DNA from: Anaerolineae bacterium
GTDB taxonomy: Bacteria > Chloroflexota > Anaerolineae > Anaerolineales > Villigracilaceae
Length of the DNA stretch: 6,332 bases
Direction of reading: 5' to 3'
Assembly (NCBI GenBank): GCA_003158885.1
Contig: PMLN01000368.1
Location: forward strand, 1-6,332
Shown here: positions 1-6,332 of the stretch, one piece after another
Numbering within the stretch: the first letter of the stretch is position 1
How the letters are laid out: each line of letters starts with the position of its first letter
The notes under the pieces: model-generated
What the model was told of the DNA's origin: nothing
The model's database searches: none
The model's input: only the letters and a program-made list of their open reading frames with translations
Made by a program: the position numbers and the translations under genes

Positions 1-24
1 CGCTTTGCGTGCTTGCTTGGAAGA

Positions 25-55
25 ACACCAAGTACACGTCGCGAAGTCCACGAAG
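25..55. repeat. Degenerate short-repeat remnant (ACAC-x-AAG-like units)
   Basis: ACACCAAG (25-32), TACAC with an offset CGAAG (33-46) and TCCACGAAG (47-55) look like three worn copies of one short unit. From memory, similar strings turn up between genes in environmental Chloroflexota and other draft genomes, but I cannot verify that here. The stretch shows no coding signal. Confidence 0.35.
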
Positions 56-67
56 GGTCCCTGATTT

Positions 68-89
68 TAGGAGCGCTGCCCTGCTCCTA
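68..89. other. Small perfect stem-loop, 7-bp stem
   Basis: TAGGAGC (68-74) pairs perfectly with GCTCCTA (83-89) around an 8-nt loop. No proper T-run follows on either strand: the + side continues TTGGACTTTTG and the - side has A residues. It is therefore a poor intrinsic terminator. It sits just upstream of, and touches, the weak promoter candidate at 90-118. It could be the end of an upstream transcription unit, a protein-binding inverted repeat, or chance. Confidence 0.4.
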
Positions 90-118
90 TTGGACTTTTG
101 CAAGAGAGCAAATATAGG
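90..118 (+). promoter_or_regulatory. Weak sigma70-like promoter candidate for the GNAT gene
   Basis: TTGGAC (90-95) and TATAGG (113-118) are 17 bp apart, the ideal spacing. The -35 matches consensus at only three of six positions and the -10 at four of six. A start near 125 would leave a leader of about 47 nt before the ATG. This is a suggestion based on spacing only. Confidence 0.3.
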
Positions 119-171
119 AAATGCCAGGACAGAAAACGAAATCCGTGCGAAAATCAAGCCAGTGAGGAACC

Positions 172-1074
172 ATGTCTATCATCTATCGACGCGGCACGCT
201 TGACGATTCTCAAAACACATTCGAGGTGTTCCACCGATCCATCATGGATTTGGGCGACCGTTTGGGCGTGATGCCTATCAGCGGCGGGAATAACCCGCAG
301 GTGATCCAAAATCTGCGAGAGGAGCGGCAACCGCTGTTCCAACACCTGGCGCGCACATCGGACAATTTCTGGGTTGCTGAAAAAGACGACAAAGTCATCG
401 GCTTTGCGCGCTCGATCCTGCGCAGCGGTGTGCGACAATTGACCGAGTTTTTTGTTTTGCCGGAACACCAATCCACCGGGGTCGGAGGCGAACTTCTGGC
501 GCGTGCGTTCCCTATGGATGGGGCCGAGCATCGCTTCATCCTCGCGACCATTGATGGGCGCGCCGTCCAGCGCTATCTGAAGGCAAAAGTCTATCCGCTA
601 TTCCCATGCCATACATTTACGCGTCCCGCCGAAAAAGTCGAAGTGGATACCGACCTGGTCATCGAGCGGATCACAGCCTCGGCCCAAAGCATGGGGGAAT
701 TAATCCGACTGGATAACGCCATCCTCGGCTTTCATCGCGAAGCAGAACATGCATGGCTGATCGAAACCCGAAAAGGTTATTTTTACAAGCGCAATAAAGA
801 GGTGGCCGGTTACGGGTATCTCGGGGATCTCAACGGGCCGTTTGCTTTGATGAATGCAAATGACTTTCCGGCAATTCTGGCACACGCCGAAACGGAGGCC
901 GCGAAACGGGGAGCGGAGTTCAGCGTTGAAGTTCCGATGATCAACCGGGCGGCGATCGATTATCTGCTCGAGCGCAGGTGCAAGCTGGAAGCTTTTTTTG
1001 AATTCTTCATGGCCGACACCCCATTCGGGAAATTTGAAAATTACATTCTCACCAGTCCCCCGTTTTTTGTATAG
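172..1074 (+). CDS. GNAT family N-acetyltransferase with degenerate second GNAT-like half
   Basis: Predicted cytoplasmic enzyme of 300 residues that moves an acetyl group from acetyl-CoA to an amine; the substrate cannot be read from the sequence. The N-terminal GNAT domain spans about residues 3-150. It holds the beta-strand WVAEKDDKVIGFARS (67-81), the strand LTEFFVLP (90-97), and the acetyl-CoA pyrophosphate loop QSTGVGG (100-106), which fits Q/R-x-x-G-x-G/A. The segment RAVQRYLKAKVY (130-141) follows, with Tyr135 at the place where many GNATs keep a catalytic tyrosine. Residues 160-300 resemble the second lobe of tandem GNAT proteins (LDNAILGFHRE at 180-190, then a GYGYLG strand) but lack a clear Q-x-x-G-x-G loop, so this half is probably structural or substrate-binding. 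The ATG at 172 follows GAGGA (164-168) closely. The gene appears monocistronic: a terminator candidate follows, and no partner gene adjoins it. The family is confident; the substrate is unknown. Confidence 0.9.
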   Translation: MSIIYRRGTLDDSQNTFEVFHRSIMDLGDRLGVMPISGGNNPQVIQNLREERQPLFQHLARTSDNFWVAEKDDKVIGFARSILRSGVRQLTEFFVLPEHQSTGVGGELLARAFPMDGAEHRFILATIDGRAVQRYLKAKVYPLFPCHTFTRPAEKVEVDTDLVIERITASAQSMGELIRLDNAILGFHREAEHAWLIETRKGYFYKRNKEVAGYGYLGDLNGPFALMNANDFPAILAHAETEAAKRGAEFSVEVPMINRAAIDYLLERRCKLEAFFEFFMADTPFGKFENYILTSPPFFV

Positions 1075-1099
1075 GTCTAAGAGGTCTAAGAGGTCTAAC
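1073..1099. repeat. Three tandem copies of a 9-bp unit (AGGTCTAAG) overlapping the GNAT stop codon
   Basis: The units lie at 1073-1081, 1082-1090 and 1091-1099. The first two are identical and the third differs only in its last base (AGGTCTAAC). The last two bases of the TAG stop codon at 1072-1074 are the first two bases of the first unit, so the array begins at the very end of the gene. No protein or RNA role is evident; replication slippage or a mobile short-repeat family are the simplest origins. Confidence 0.9.
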
Positions 1100-1116
1100 A
1101 AGTCAAAATGTCAAGT

Positions 1117-1150
1117 AAGGTGAGCCATCCGGCTTTGCCTTAATTTCTTT
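1117..1150 (+). terminator. Probable intrinsic terminator of the GNAT gene
   Basis: An inner stem pairs AGCC (1123-1126) with GGCT (1131-1134) around the loop ATCC, with a possible G-T pair below it. After a small internal loop, AAGG (1117-1120) pairs with CCTT (1138-1141). AATTTCTTT (1142-1150) follows as a T-rich tract. The position, 43 bp past the stop codon, suits a terminator. The internal loop and interrupted T-run make it moderate in strength. Confidence 0.55.
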
Positions 1151-1249
1151 ACAACCTTGTGCTACCGGCGGGTTGAGGAGGGGTTTGGTTATACAATTTC
1201 CGTGCTTTCTCCCTGAGAAATCATTACGCAGGATTCTTCAAAATCGTCT

Positions 1250-1272
1250 TATACTTATCCTGCGGACGGGAG
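1250..1272 (+). promoter_or_regulatory. -10-like hexamer and Shine-Dalgarno site ahead of the HD-GYP gene
   Basis: TATACT at 1250-1255 matches the -10 consensus at five of six positions and is the same hexamer as in the stronger promoter at 6288-6293. No good -35 lies 16-18 bp upstream; TTACGC at 1224-1229 is weak and too distant. GGGAG at 1268-1272 is a clear ribosome-binding site 5 nt before the ATG at 1278 and decides that start over the in-frame TTG at 1173. A transcript starting near 1262 would have a very short leader and would exclude the TTG. The ribosome site is firm; the promoter call is tentative. Confidence 0.45.
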
Positions 1273-1277
1273 CGACC

Positions 1278-4200
1278 ATGAACATGAAAAACCAAAAAGA
1301 AACCAAAGCAATAAAGTTGGACCGAAATGCCCTTCGGATCACAGCGCTCTATTGCCTGATCGGCGGGCTTTGGATTTTATTCTCCGACCAAATTGCAGCA
1401 ATTTTGTCAGAGAACATCCATACGCTGACCATGATCAGCATGTATAAGGGCTGGCTTTATGTGCTGGTGACCGGCCTGATCCTCTATTGGTTGATCCACC
1501 GCAACAATTTCCGCCTGCAAAACAACGAGGATAAGATCCAGACCGTTGAAAAGAATTATCAAGACCTGTTCGATCAAGCGGTAGTCGGCATCTTTCGCTC
1601 CACACCTGCAGGCCGCTTCCTGACGGTCAACCCAGCAATGGCAGCCATGTTCGGCTACGCGTCGCCCAAGGAAATGGTTGCTGAAATTCAAAATATATCC
1701 CAACAAATTTATACGAATTCCAAAAACCGCGAAAGATTTCTAAAACTATTAACAGAAAATGGGGATGTGATTAATTTCATAGAAGAAAATCAACGGAAGG
1801 ATGGATCAAAAATCTGGACATCCACCCAGGCACGCACCATAAAGGATGCAACGGGCAAAGTGATCTATTATGAAGGGTTCATTGAAGATATCAGCGAGCG
1901 CAAGAAAGCAGAAGAAGCATTCTTTAAAAGCGAGGCGGAACTCAAAGAAGCACAACGCGTTGGGAGACTTGGCAGTTGGGCATGGGATGAAAGAACCAAT
2001 AAAATCAGCTGGTCCGAAGAGTACTATCACATTTATGGCTTTGATTCGAGCCAGCCGCCGCCAGGATACGAAGAACACTTAAAAGCCTACTCACCCGAAA
2101 GCGCCGCGCGGCTGGATAAGGCAGTAAAAAAAAGCATGGAAACCGGCGAGCCGTACGCGCTTGAAGTGGAACAGGTACGGACGGATGGAACCCGCAAATG
2201 GATCCTTGCCCGTGGTGAAGCCAAACGCGACTCAAACGGCCAGGTTTTGGGATTACGCGGCACAGCTCAAGATATCACCGAACGCAAGCAAGCAGAAGAA
2301 AAATATCGCACCCTCTTCAATGAGTCCGTTGTTGGAATTTACCAATCCACGCCCGAAGGCAAATTCCTGGCTGCAAATCCCGCGCTGGCGAACATGTGGG
2401 GTTACGAATCGCCCGAGGAATTGATCTCCAGCATTCAAAATATCGGCACACAGCTTTACCGCGACCCACACCGCCGGGATGAGCTTAATAGAATCTTGCG
2501 GGAAGAAGGTCAGGTGCGCGGATTTGAATTTGAAGTCCTGCGCAAAGATGGAAAAACCATGTGGGTTTCGGGAAACTCACGCGCGGTGCGTGATGCGGCA
2601 GGGCATTTGCTCTATTATGAAGGTTATCTCGAAGATATCACCGAGCGCAGACAGGCGCAGGAAGCCTTGAAGTATAACGAGGAAAAATATCGTTCGTTAT
2701 TTATGAATGCACCGGTGGGCATTCTCCAGGTAAACATGCGCGGAGAAATCGTCGAAGTGAATCCTGCCGCCCTGGAAATCCTGGGATCGCCCTCCGCAGA
2801 AGCCACCAAGGGCATTAACATGCTGACCTTCCCGCCATTGATCCAGGCGGGCATCTCAACTGACCTGCAGAAAGCCATCGAGCAGGGGTTATCTGCTTCC
2901 GCTGAATACCCCTACGCCACCAAATGGGGCAAATCCATTACCATTTTCACCCGATTGGTGCCGCTCATCAACGCTCAAGGAGAAATCGAAAAAGTCCAGG
3001 TGATCTTCGAGGATGTCACCCAACGCAAACAAGCCGAGAATAAGAACCTGCGGTTAAACCGCCTGTATGCAACCGCCAGCCAGATCAACCAAACGATCGT
3101 GCGCATTCACGACCGCGCCGCGTTGTTCCAGAATGTTTGCCGAGTGATGATCGAAAGAGGCCAATTCCGCATGGCGTGGGTCGGGCTGGTGGATGAGCAG
3201 GAAGAGCTAGTCAAGCCGGCCTTCTTTTCAGGTGAAGAGCAGGGTTATCTTGAAAATATCGTCATCACCTATAAGGATGTGACAAAGGGAAGCGGGCCAA
3301 CCGGCACATGCATCCGGGAGGAACACGCTGTCATCTGCCAGGATATCGCCAGCGATCCACACATGGAAGCTTGGCGCGAACCGGCGCTTGGACGCGGATA
3401 CCGTTCGTTGGCCGCGGTGCCATTCCGCCAGGGCGGAAAGGTGGTTGGAGCGCTGACCGTCTATGCGCCAGAACCGCACAGCTTCGACGCGGAAGATGAA
3501 AGACTGCTCGAAGAGATCGGTGAGGATATATCGTTTGCACTCGATTTTATGCAGGCTGAAACAAAACGCAGAGCCGCAGAGGAAGCCTCGCAAAAAAGCG
3601 CCCAAGAATATCAATACCTGATGAACGTCTCGCTGGATGGGTTTGTGCGAATCCACGAAAGCGGCAAATTCCTGGATGTGAACGAATCGTACTGCCGGAT
3701 GACGGGTTACAGCCGCGACGAACTCCTGAACATGAGCTTGGCGGACATCGATGCCACGAATTCAGAGGAAACGATCGCCCAGCGCATAAAACAAAACAAG
3801 GAGCGCGGCTCGGGCCGTTTCGAAGTATGCCATCGCCGCAAAGACGGCCAAATTATCAATGTGGAAGTGAATACGATCTATGAACCCGCTTCGGCCCAGT
3901 TCCTGGCATTCATGCGCGACATCACCGAACGCAAGCATGCCGATGAAGCATTGCGGGAAAGCGAGGAAAAATTCCGCACGTTCATCGAACAGATGCCTGA
4001 CGGCATTGTCCTATTGGATGAAAAAGGCATCATCGTGGAATGGAATCAAGCACAGGCCGGGATCACCGGCCTCCCGCGCGAACAAGCGATAGGAACACCT
4101 TTCCATGAAATCCAATTCCAGATATTGATACCGGAACACCGTTCAAAGGTCACCCCGGAATACCTCAGGAAGGAACTCCAAGGAGCCTTCCGGGATGGAC

Positions 4201-6230
4201 ACTCGACCCAACTTGGCAAAACCATTGAGATCGAGATTCAAAGCGTCACAGGTCAACGCAAAACGATCACCCAGGCGGCATTCCCCATCAAAACGGAACA
4301 CGGTTTCCGAATAGGATCGATCACCCGTGACATTACCGAGAGGCGCGCTTCCGAAAAAGCCCTGCGCGACAGCGAGACACGCTACCGCAGCATTTTTGAA
4401 GGCGTCCAGGACGCTATCTTTATCGAAAGCATGAACCTTAAGATCCTTGACGTAAACCAGCGCGCCTGCGAGATCTTTGGGTATAGCCGGGACGAATTCG
4501 TGACCAAAACCGTGCACGACCTAGTCCCATCTGGCAACAAAATCTATCGCTTCGATGGGAGTGACCCCAAGACGATCACCAGCGGGCCGGTTGAGTCGAT
4601 CAACATCCGCGCCAACGGAGAACAATTTCCCGTGGAACTCAACGGACGATTGTCAAGCGTCGAAGGTCAAAACGTATTGATGATCACCCTGCGCGATATC
4701 ACCGAACGAAAGCGCACAGAGGAGATTGTGCGAGAGAGCGAGGAGAAGTTCCGCGGCCTCTTCGAAAACGCCCACGATGCCCTGATGGTGATCGAGTCAC
4801 CTTCCTGGAAATTCACATCTGCAAACCCGGCCTGTGTGAAGATGTTCGGAGCAAAGGATGAGGCGGAATTTATCTCTTACGCGCTATGGGAACTTTCCCC
4901 CCAAAAACAACCGGACGGCCAACCCTCCGGCGAAAAAACCAAGGCGATGATCGAGAAGGCCGTGCGCGAGGGTTTTCACTTCTTCGAGTGGACCCACCAA
5001 CGCATTAATGGGGATGAATTCCTGGCCGATGTGCTCCTGGTCAAGCTGGAGCAGAAGGAAAAAACCGTAATCCAAGCCACCGTTCGCGATATTACCGAAC
5101 ACAAAAGAACCGAACGACAAATTCACCTGCAATTGGAACGCCTGACCGCCTTAAAAAACATTGACCAGATCGTCACCACCAATTTCGATTTGAAGATCAG
5201 CCTGAACATGCTGCTGGTCCAGATCACCAACCAATTGAAAGTGGATGCCGTGGATATCCTGACGTTCAACCCGGCCATGAACAGGATGGAAACCCGCGCA
5301 GGGCGCGGTTTTCGCACGCCCGGAATCGAAAAACAGTATATCCCCATGGGCCAGGGATATGCAGGCCAGGCGGTATTGGAACGCCGTACGCTTCATATTG
5401 CAAACCTAAAAAGCGAAACCGACAACCCGGCTTTGCAAAAGCTGATCGCCTCGGAGGATTTTACAAGCTATTACTGCGTGCCGCTGATTGTAAAAGGACG
5501 CGCCAAAGGCGTACTGGAAGTTTTCCACCGTTCCACGCTCCACCCCGACCCGGAGTGGCTCGGGTTCCTGGAAGTCCTTGCGCAGCGGGTGGCTGTGGCA
5601 ATAGACAACATCGAACTATTCGAGAACTTGCAGCGCAGTCACGATGAATTGAGCCTGGCATACAACGCCACCATCGAAGGCTGGTCGCATGCGCTGGATC
5701 TGCGCGACGAAGAAACCGAAGGCCATACCCAGCGAGTGACCGAAATGACCATGAAGCTCGCCAGAGACTTTGATTTTTCCGGCGAAGAGTTGATACAGAT
5801 CCAACGAGGGGCCTTACTGCATGATATCGGCAAGCTGGGCGTTCCGGATTCGATCCTGCTGAAACCCGGCGAGTTGACGGATGAAGAATGGGTCATCATG
5901 AAAAAGCATCCCATCTTCGCGTTCGAATTGCTCTCCCCGATCCAATACCTGAACCGGTCCATCAATATTCCATATTGTCATCACGAAAAATGGGACGGCA
6001 GCGGTTATCCGCGCGGCTTGCGCGGAGAACAAATCCCACTGGAAGCACGAATATTTGCCGTGGTGGATGTGTGGGATGCGCTGATCAGTGATCGGCCTTA
6101 TCGCAAGGCCTGGTCCAAGGAAAAGGCAAGGGAACACCTGCGCTCGCTGGGAGGAAACCATCTTGACCCCGGCGTGGTGGAACGGTTCCTGGATTGGCAA
6201 AAAAGGGGAAATCAGAGCGGGAAAGGTTAG
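1278..6230 (+). CDS. Membrane-anchored multi-PAS/GAF sensor with C-terminal HD-GYP cyclic di-GMP phosphodiesterase domain
   Basis: This 1650-residue protein is predicted to hydrolyse cyclic di-GMP under control of many sensory domains. Residue order: two transmembrane helices (about 21-43 with LWILFSD, and 55-74) around a roughly 11-residue outer loop; PAS1 92-208, PAS2 215-336 (PAS_3-like, LGSWAWDE), PAS3 341-458, PAS4 468-583; GAF1 593-763; PAS5 773-885, PAS6 895-1022, PAS7 1032-1144, PAS8 1154-1275; GAF2 1284-1448; HD-GYP 1455-1642. Each PAS ends in a DIT-E-R-like motif leading to a charged helix. The HD-GYP domain keeps Glu1479, His1483, His1515, Asp1516, Lys1519, His1544, His1568, His1569 and Asp1597, plus GYP at 1576-1578 and SDRPYR at 1604-1609. 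These match the metal ligands known from this family, including the trinuclear-iron type, so activity is likely. No GGDEF, EAL, kinase or receiver domain is present. The ATG at 1278 is chosen because GGGAG (1268-1272) lies 5 nt upstream and the transmembrane helices follow promptly. A TTG at 1173 in the same frame would add 35 residues without a good ribosome site. What each PAS and GAF domain binds is unknown. Confidence 0.95.
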   Translation: MNMKNQKETKAIKLDRNALRITALYCLIGGLWILFSDQIAAILSENIHTLTMISMYKGWLYVLVTGLILYWLIHRNNFRLQNNEDKIQTVEKNYQDLFDQAVVGIFRSTPAGRFLTVNPAMAAMFGYASPKEMVAEIQNISQQIYTNSKNRERFLKLLTENGDVINFIEENQRKDGSKIWTSTQARTIKDATGKVIYYEGFIEDISERKKAEEAFFKSEAELKEAQRVGRLGSWAWDERTNKISWSEEYYHIYGFDSSQPPPGYEEHLKAYSPESAARLDKAVKKSMETGEPYALEVEQVRTDGTRKWILARGEAKRDSNGQVLGLRGTAQDITERKQAEEKYRTLFNESVVGIYQSTPEGKFLAANPALANMWGYESPEELISSIQNIGTQLYRDPHRRDELNRILREEGQVRGFEFEVLRKDGKTMWVSGNSRAVRDAAGHLLYYEGYLEDITERRQAQEALKYNEEKYRSLFMNAPVGILQVNMRGEIVEVNPAALEILGSPSAEATKGINMLTFPPLIQAGISTDLQKAIEQGLSASAEYPYATKWGKSITIFTRLVPLINAQGEIEKVQVIFEDVTQRKQAENKNLRLNRLYATASQINQTIVRIHDRAALFQNVCRVMIERGQFRMAWVGLVDEQEELVKPAFFSGEEQGYLENIVITYKDVTKGSGPTGTCIREEHAVICQDIASDPHMEAWREPALGRGYRSLAAVPFRQGGKVVGALTVYAPEPHSFDAEDERLLEEIGEDISFALDFMQAETKRRAAEEASQKSAQEYQYLMNVSLDGFVRIHESGKFLDVNESYCRMTGYSRDELLNMSLADIDATNSEETIAQRIKQNKERGSGRFEVCHRRKDGQIINVEVNTIYEPASAQFLAFMRDITERKHADEALRESEEKFRTFIEQMPDGIVLLDEKGIIVEWNQAQAGITGLPREQAIGTPFHEIQFQILIPEHRSKVTPEYLRKELQGAFRDGHSTQLGKTIEIEIQSVTGQRKTITQAAFPIKTEHGFRIGSITRDITERRASEKALRDSETRYRSIFEGVQDAIFIESMNLKILDVNQRACEIFGYSRDEFVTKTVHDLVPSGNKIYRFDGSDPKTITSGPVESINIRANGEQFPVELNGRLSSVEGQNVLMITLRDITERKRTEEIVRESEEKFRGLFENAHDALMVIESPSWKFTSANPACVKMFGAKDEAEFISYALWELSPQKQPDGQPSGEKTKAMIEKAVREGFHFFEWTHQRINGDEFLADVLLVKLEQKEKTVIQATVRDITEHKRTERQIHLQLERLTALKNIDQIVTTNFDLKISLNMLLVQITNQLKVDAVDILTFNPAMNRMETRAGRGFRTPGIEKQYIPMGQGYAGQAVLERRTLHIANLKSETDNPALQKLIASEDFTSYYCVPLIVKGRAKGVLEVFHRSTLHPDPEWLGFLEVLAQRVAVAIDNIELFENLQRSHDELSLAYNATIEGWSHALDLRDEETEGHTQRVTEMTMKLARDFDFSGEELIQIQRGALLHDIGKLGVPDSILLKPGELTDEEWVIMKKHPIFAFELLSPIQYLNRSINIPYCHHEKWDGSGYPRGLRGEQIPLEARIFAVVDVWDALISDRPYRKAWSKEKAREHLRSLGGNHLDPGVVERFLDWQKRGNQSGKG
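1557..2666 (+). repeat. Protein-level internal duplication: PAS1 (1557-1919) and PAS3 (2304-2666)
   Basis: Residues 94-214 and 343-463 of the HD-GYP sensor align over 121 positions without a gap. By hand count 58 are identical, about 48 percent. Shared blocks include VVGI, STP, NPA, GY-SP, IQNI, KDG-x-x-x-W, YYEG and the closing E-D-I-S/T-E-R. The other six PAS domains do not show this level of likeness by eye. PAS1 and PAS3 are therefore best explained as copies of one ancestral domain, with PAS2 between them. The DNA has diverged, so this is not a recent duplication. Confidence 0.8.
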
Positions 6231-6264
6231 GAAAATCATCATATCAAACTAAAGACACCCTGCT

Positions 6265-6293
6265 TTGACGATTGTGATGTCCTACGCTATACT
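6265..6293 (+). promoter_or_regulatory. Strong sigma70-type promoter reading out of the window
   Basis: TTGACG (6265-6270) and TATACT (6288-6293) are separated by exactly 17 bp, and each matches consensus at five of six positions. It lies 34 bp past the stop codon of the HD-GYP gene and points rightward, so it most likely drives a + strand gene just beyond the window. Transcription should start near 6300, at the edge of the 17-bp repeat pair. Confidence 0.7.
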
Positions 6294-6297
6294 ATGG

Positions 6298-6332
6298 AAG
6301 TCTGACAGGTCGGCAAGTCTGACAGGTCAGCA
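6298..6332. repeat. Two tandem 17-bp repeats with operator-like inverted repeats, cut by the window end
   Basis: AAGTCTGACAGGTCGGC at 6298-6314 is followed directly by a second copy at 6315-6331 that differs at one base (A at 6329 instead of G at 6312). The second copy contains a perfect inverted repeat, CTGAC-AG-GTCAG, at 6319-6330. In the first copy the equivalent at 6302-6313 has one mismatched pair. The array may continue past the edge. It could be a paired operator at the start point of the promoter just upstream, or part of a dispersed short-repeat family. Confidence 0.8.

Noticed and set aside
121..165. 14-codon leader ORF (MPGQKTKSVRKSSQ) ending at the Shine-Dalgarno site of the GNAT gene
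   Set aside because: Its only upstream purine run, AGGA, is about 1-2 nt from the ATG, too close for good initiation. The best promoter candidate would start transcription after this ATG. It is probably chance.
9..203. 64-codon + strand ORF across the upstream region
   Set aside because: It runs through the repeat remnant and the stem-loop, has no ribosome site, overlaps the start of the GNAT gene in another frame, and resembles nothing I recognise.
700..1101. Minus-strand ORF of 133 codons opposite the GNAT gene, starting with LDLLDLLDLY
   Set aside because: The repetitive N-terminus is just the reverse reading of the 9-bp tandem repeat. The rest is the shadow of the well-supported + strand gene.
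1173..1277. N-terminal extension of the HD-GYP protein from a TTG start at 1173 (35 extra residues)
   Set aside because: No convincing ribosome site precedes 1173. The ATG at 1278 has GGGAG five bases upstream, and a -10-like hexamer lies between the two starts. The extension shows no recognisable signal or domain.
1075..1277. Cyclic di-GMP riboswitch in the leader of the HD-GYP gene
   Set aside because: I looked for the conserved core of the known cyclic di-GMP riboswitch classes and saw none; the region holds only the repeat, the terminator hairpin and the -10/ribosome site.
5814..6242. Minus-strand ORF of 142 codons opposite the HD-GYP domain
   Set aside because: It lies opposite highly conserved catalytic sequence on the + strand and has no recognisable domain, so it is a shadow ORF.
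1..6332. CRISPR array, tRNA, rRNA or insertion sequence
   Set aside because: There are no regularly spaced repeats with unique spacers, no cloverleaf or rRNA core sequences, and no transposase or terminal inverted repeats in the window.

Overview
The window carries two complete protein-coding genes on the + strand and the start of a third transcription unit at its right edge. Base composition is roughly half G+C. The cues point to Chloroflexota, most likely class Anaerolineae: the style of the HD-GYP module, the very long multi-PAS sensor, the tandem GNAT-like protein, and intergenic DNA with short degenerate repeats. This assignment is inferred from remembered family style; the window has no phylogenetic marker.

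Layout. Positions 1-171 are non-coding, with a degenerate repeat remnant, a small stem-loop and a weak promoter candidate. Positions 172-1074 encode a 300-residue GNAT-family acetyltransferase whose C-terminal half looks like a second, degenerate GNAT-like domain. Its stop codon lies inside a three-copy 9-bp tandem repeat, and a probable intrinsic terminator follows at 1117-1150. A leader with a TATACT -10-like hexamer and a clear Shine-Dalgarno sequence precedes the main gene. Positions 1278-6230 encode a 1650-residue membrane-anchored sensor: two transmembrane helices, four PAS domains, a GAF, four more PAS domains, a second GAF, and a C-terminal HD-GYP domain with all expected metal ligands. 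Positions 6231-6332 hold a near-consensus sigma70-type promoter that fires out of the window. At its predicted start point lie two copies of a 17-bp repeat, each containing an operator-like inverted repeat.

How they work together. The large protein is predicted to degrade cyclic di-GMP in response to signals read by ten sensory domains, so it would feed many inputs into one output. It has no GGDEF, EAL, histidine kinase or receiver domain. The acetyltransferase gene is separated from it by a probable terminator and about 200 bp. Nothing in the sequence ties the two functionally.

Novelty. I see no clearly new multi-gene system. The points most worth a second look are the size and architecture of the sensor, the PAS1/PAS3 internal duplication with its AT-rich patch, and the promoter plus repeated inverted-repeat block at the right edge.
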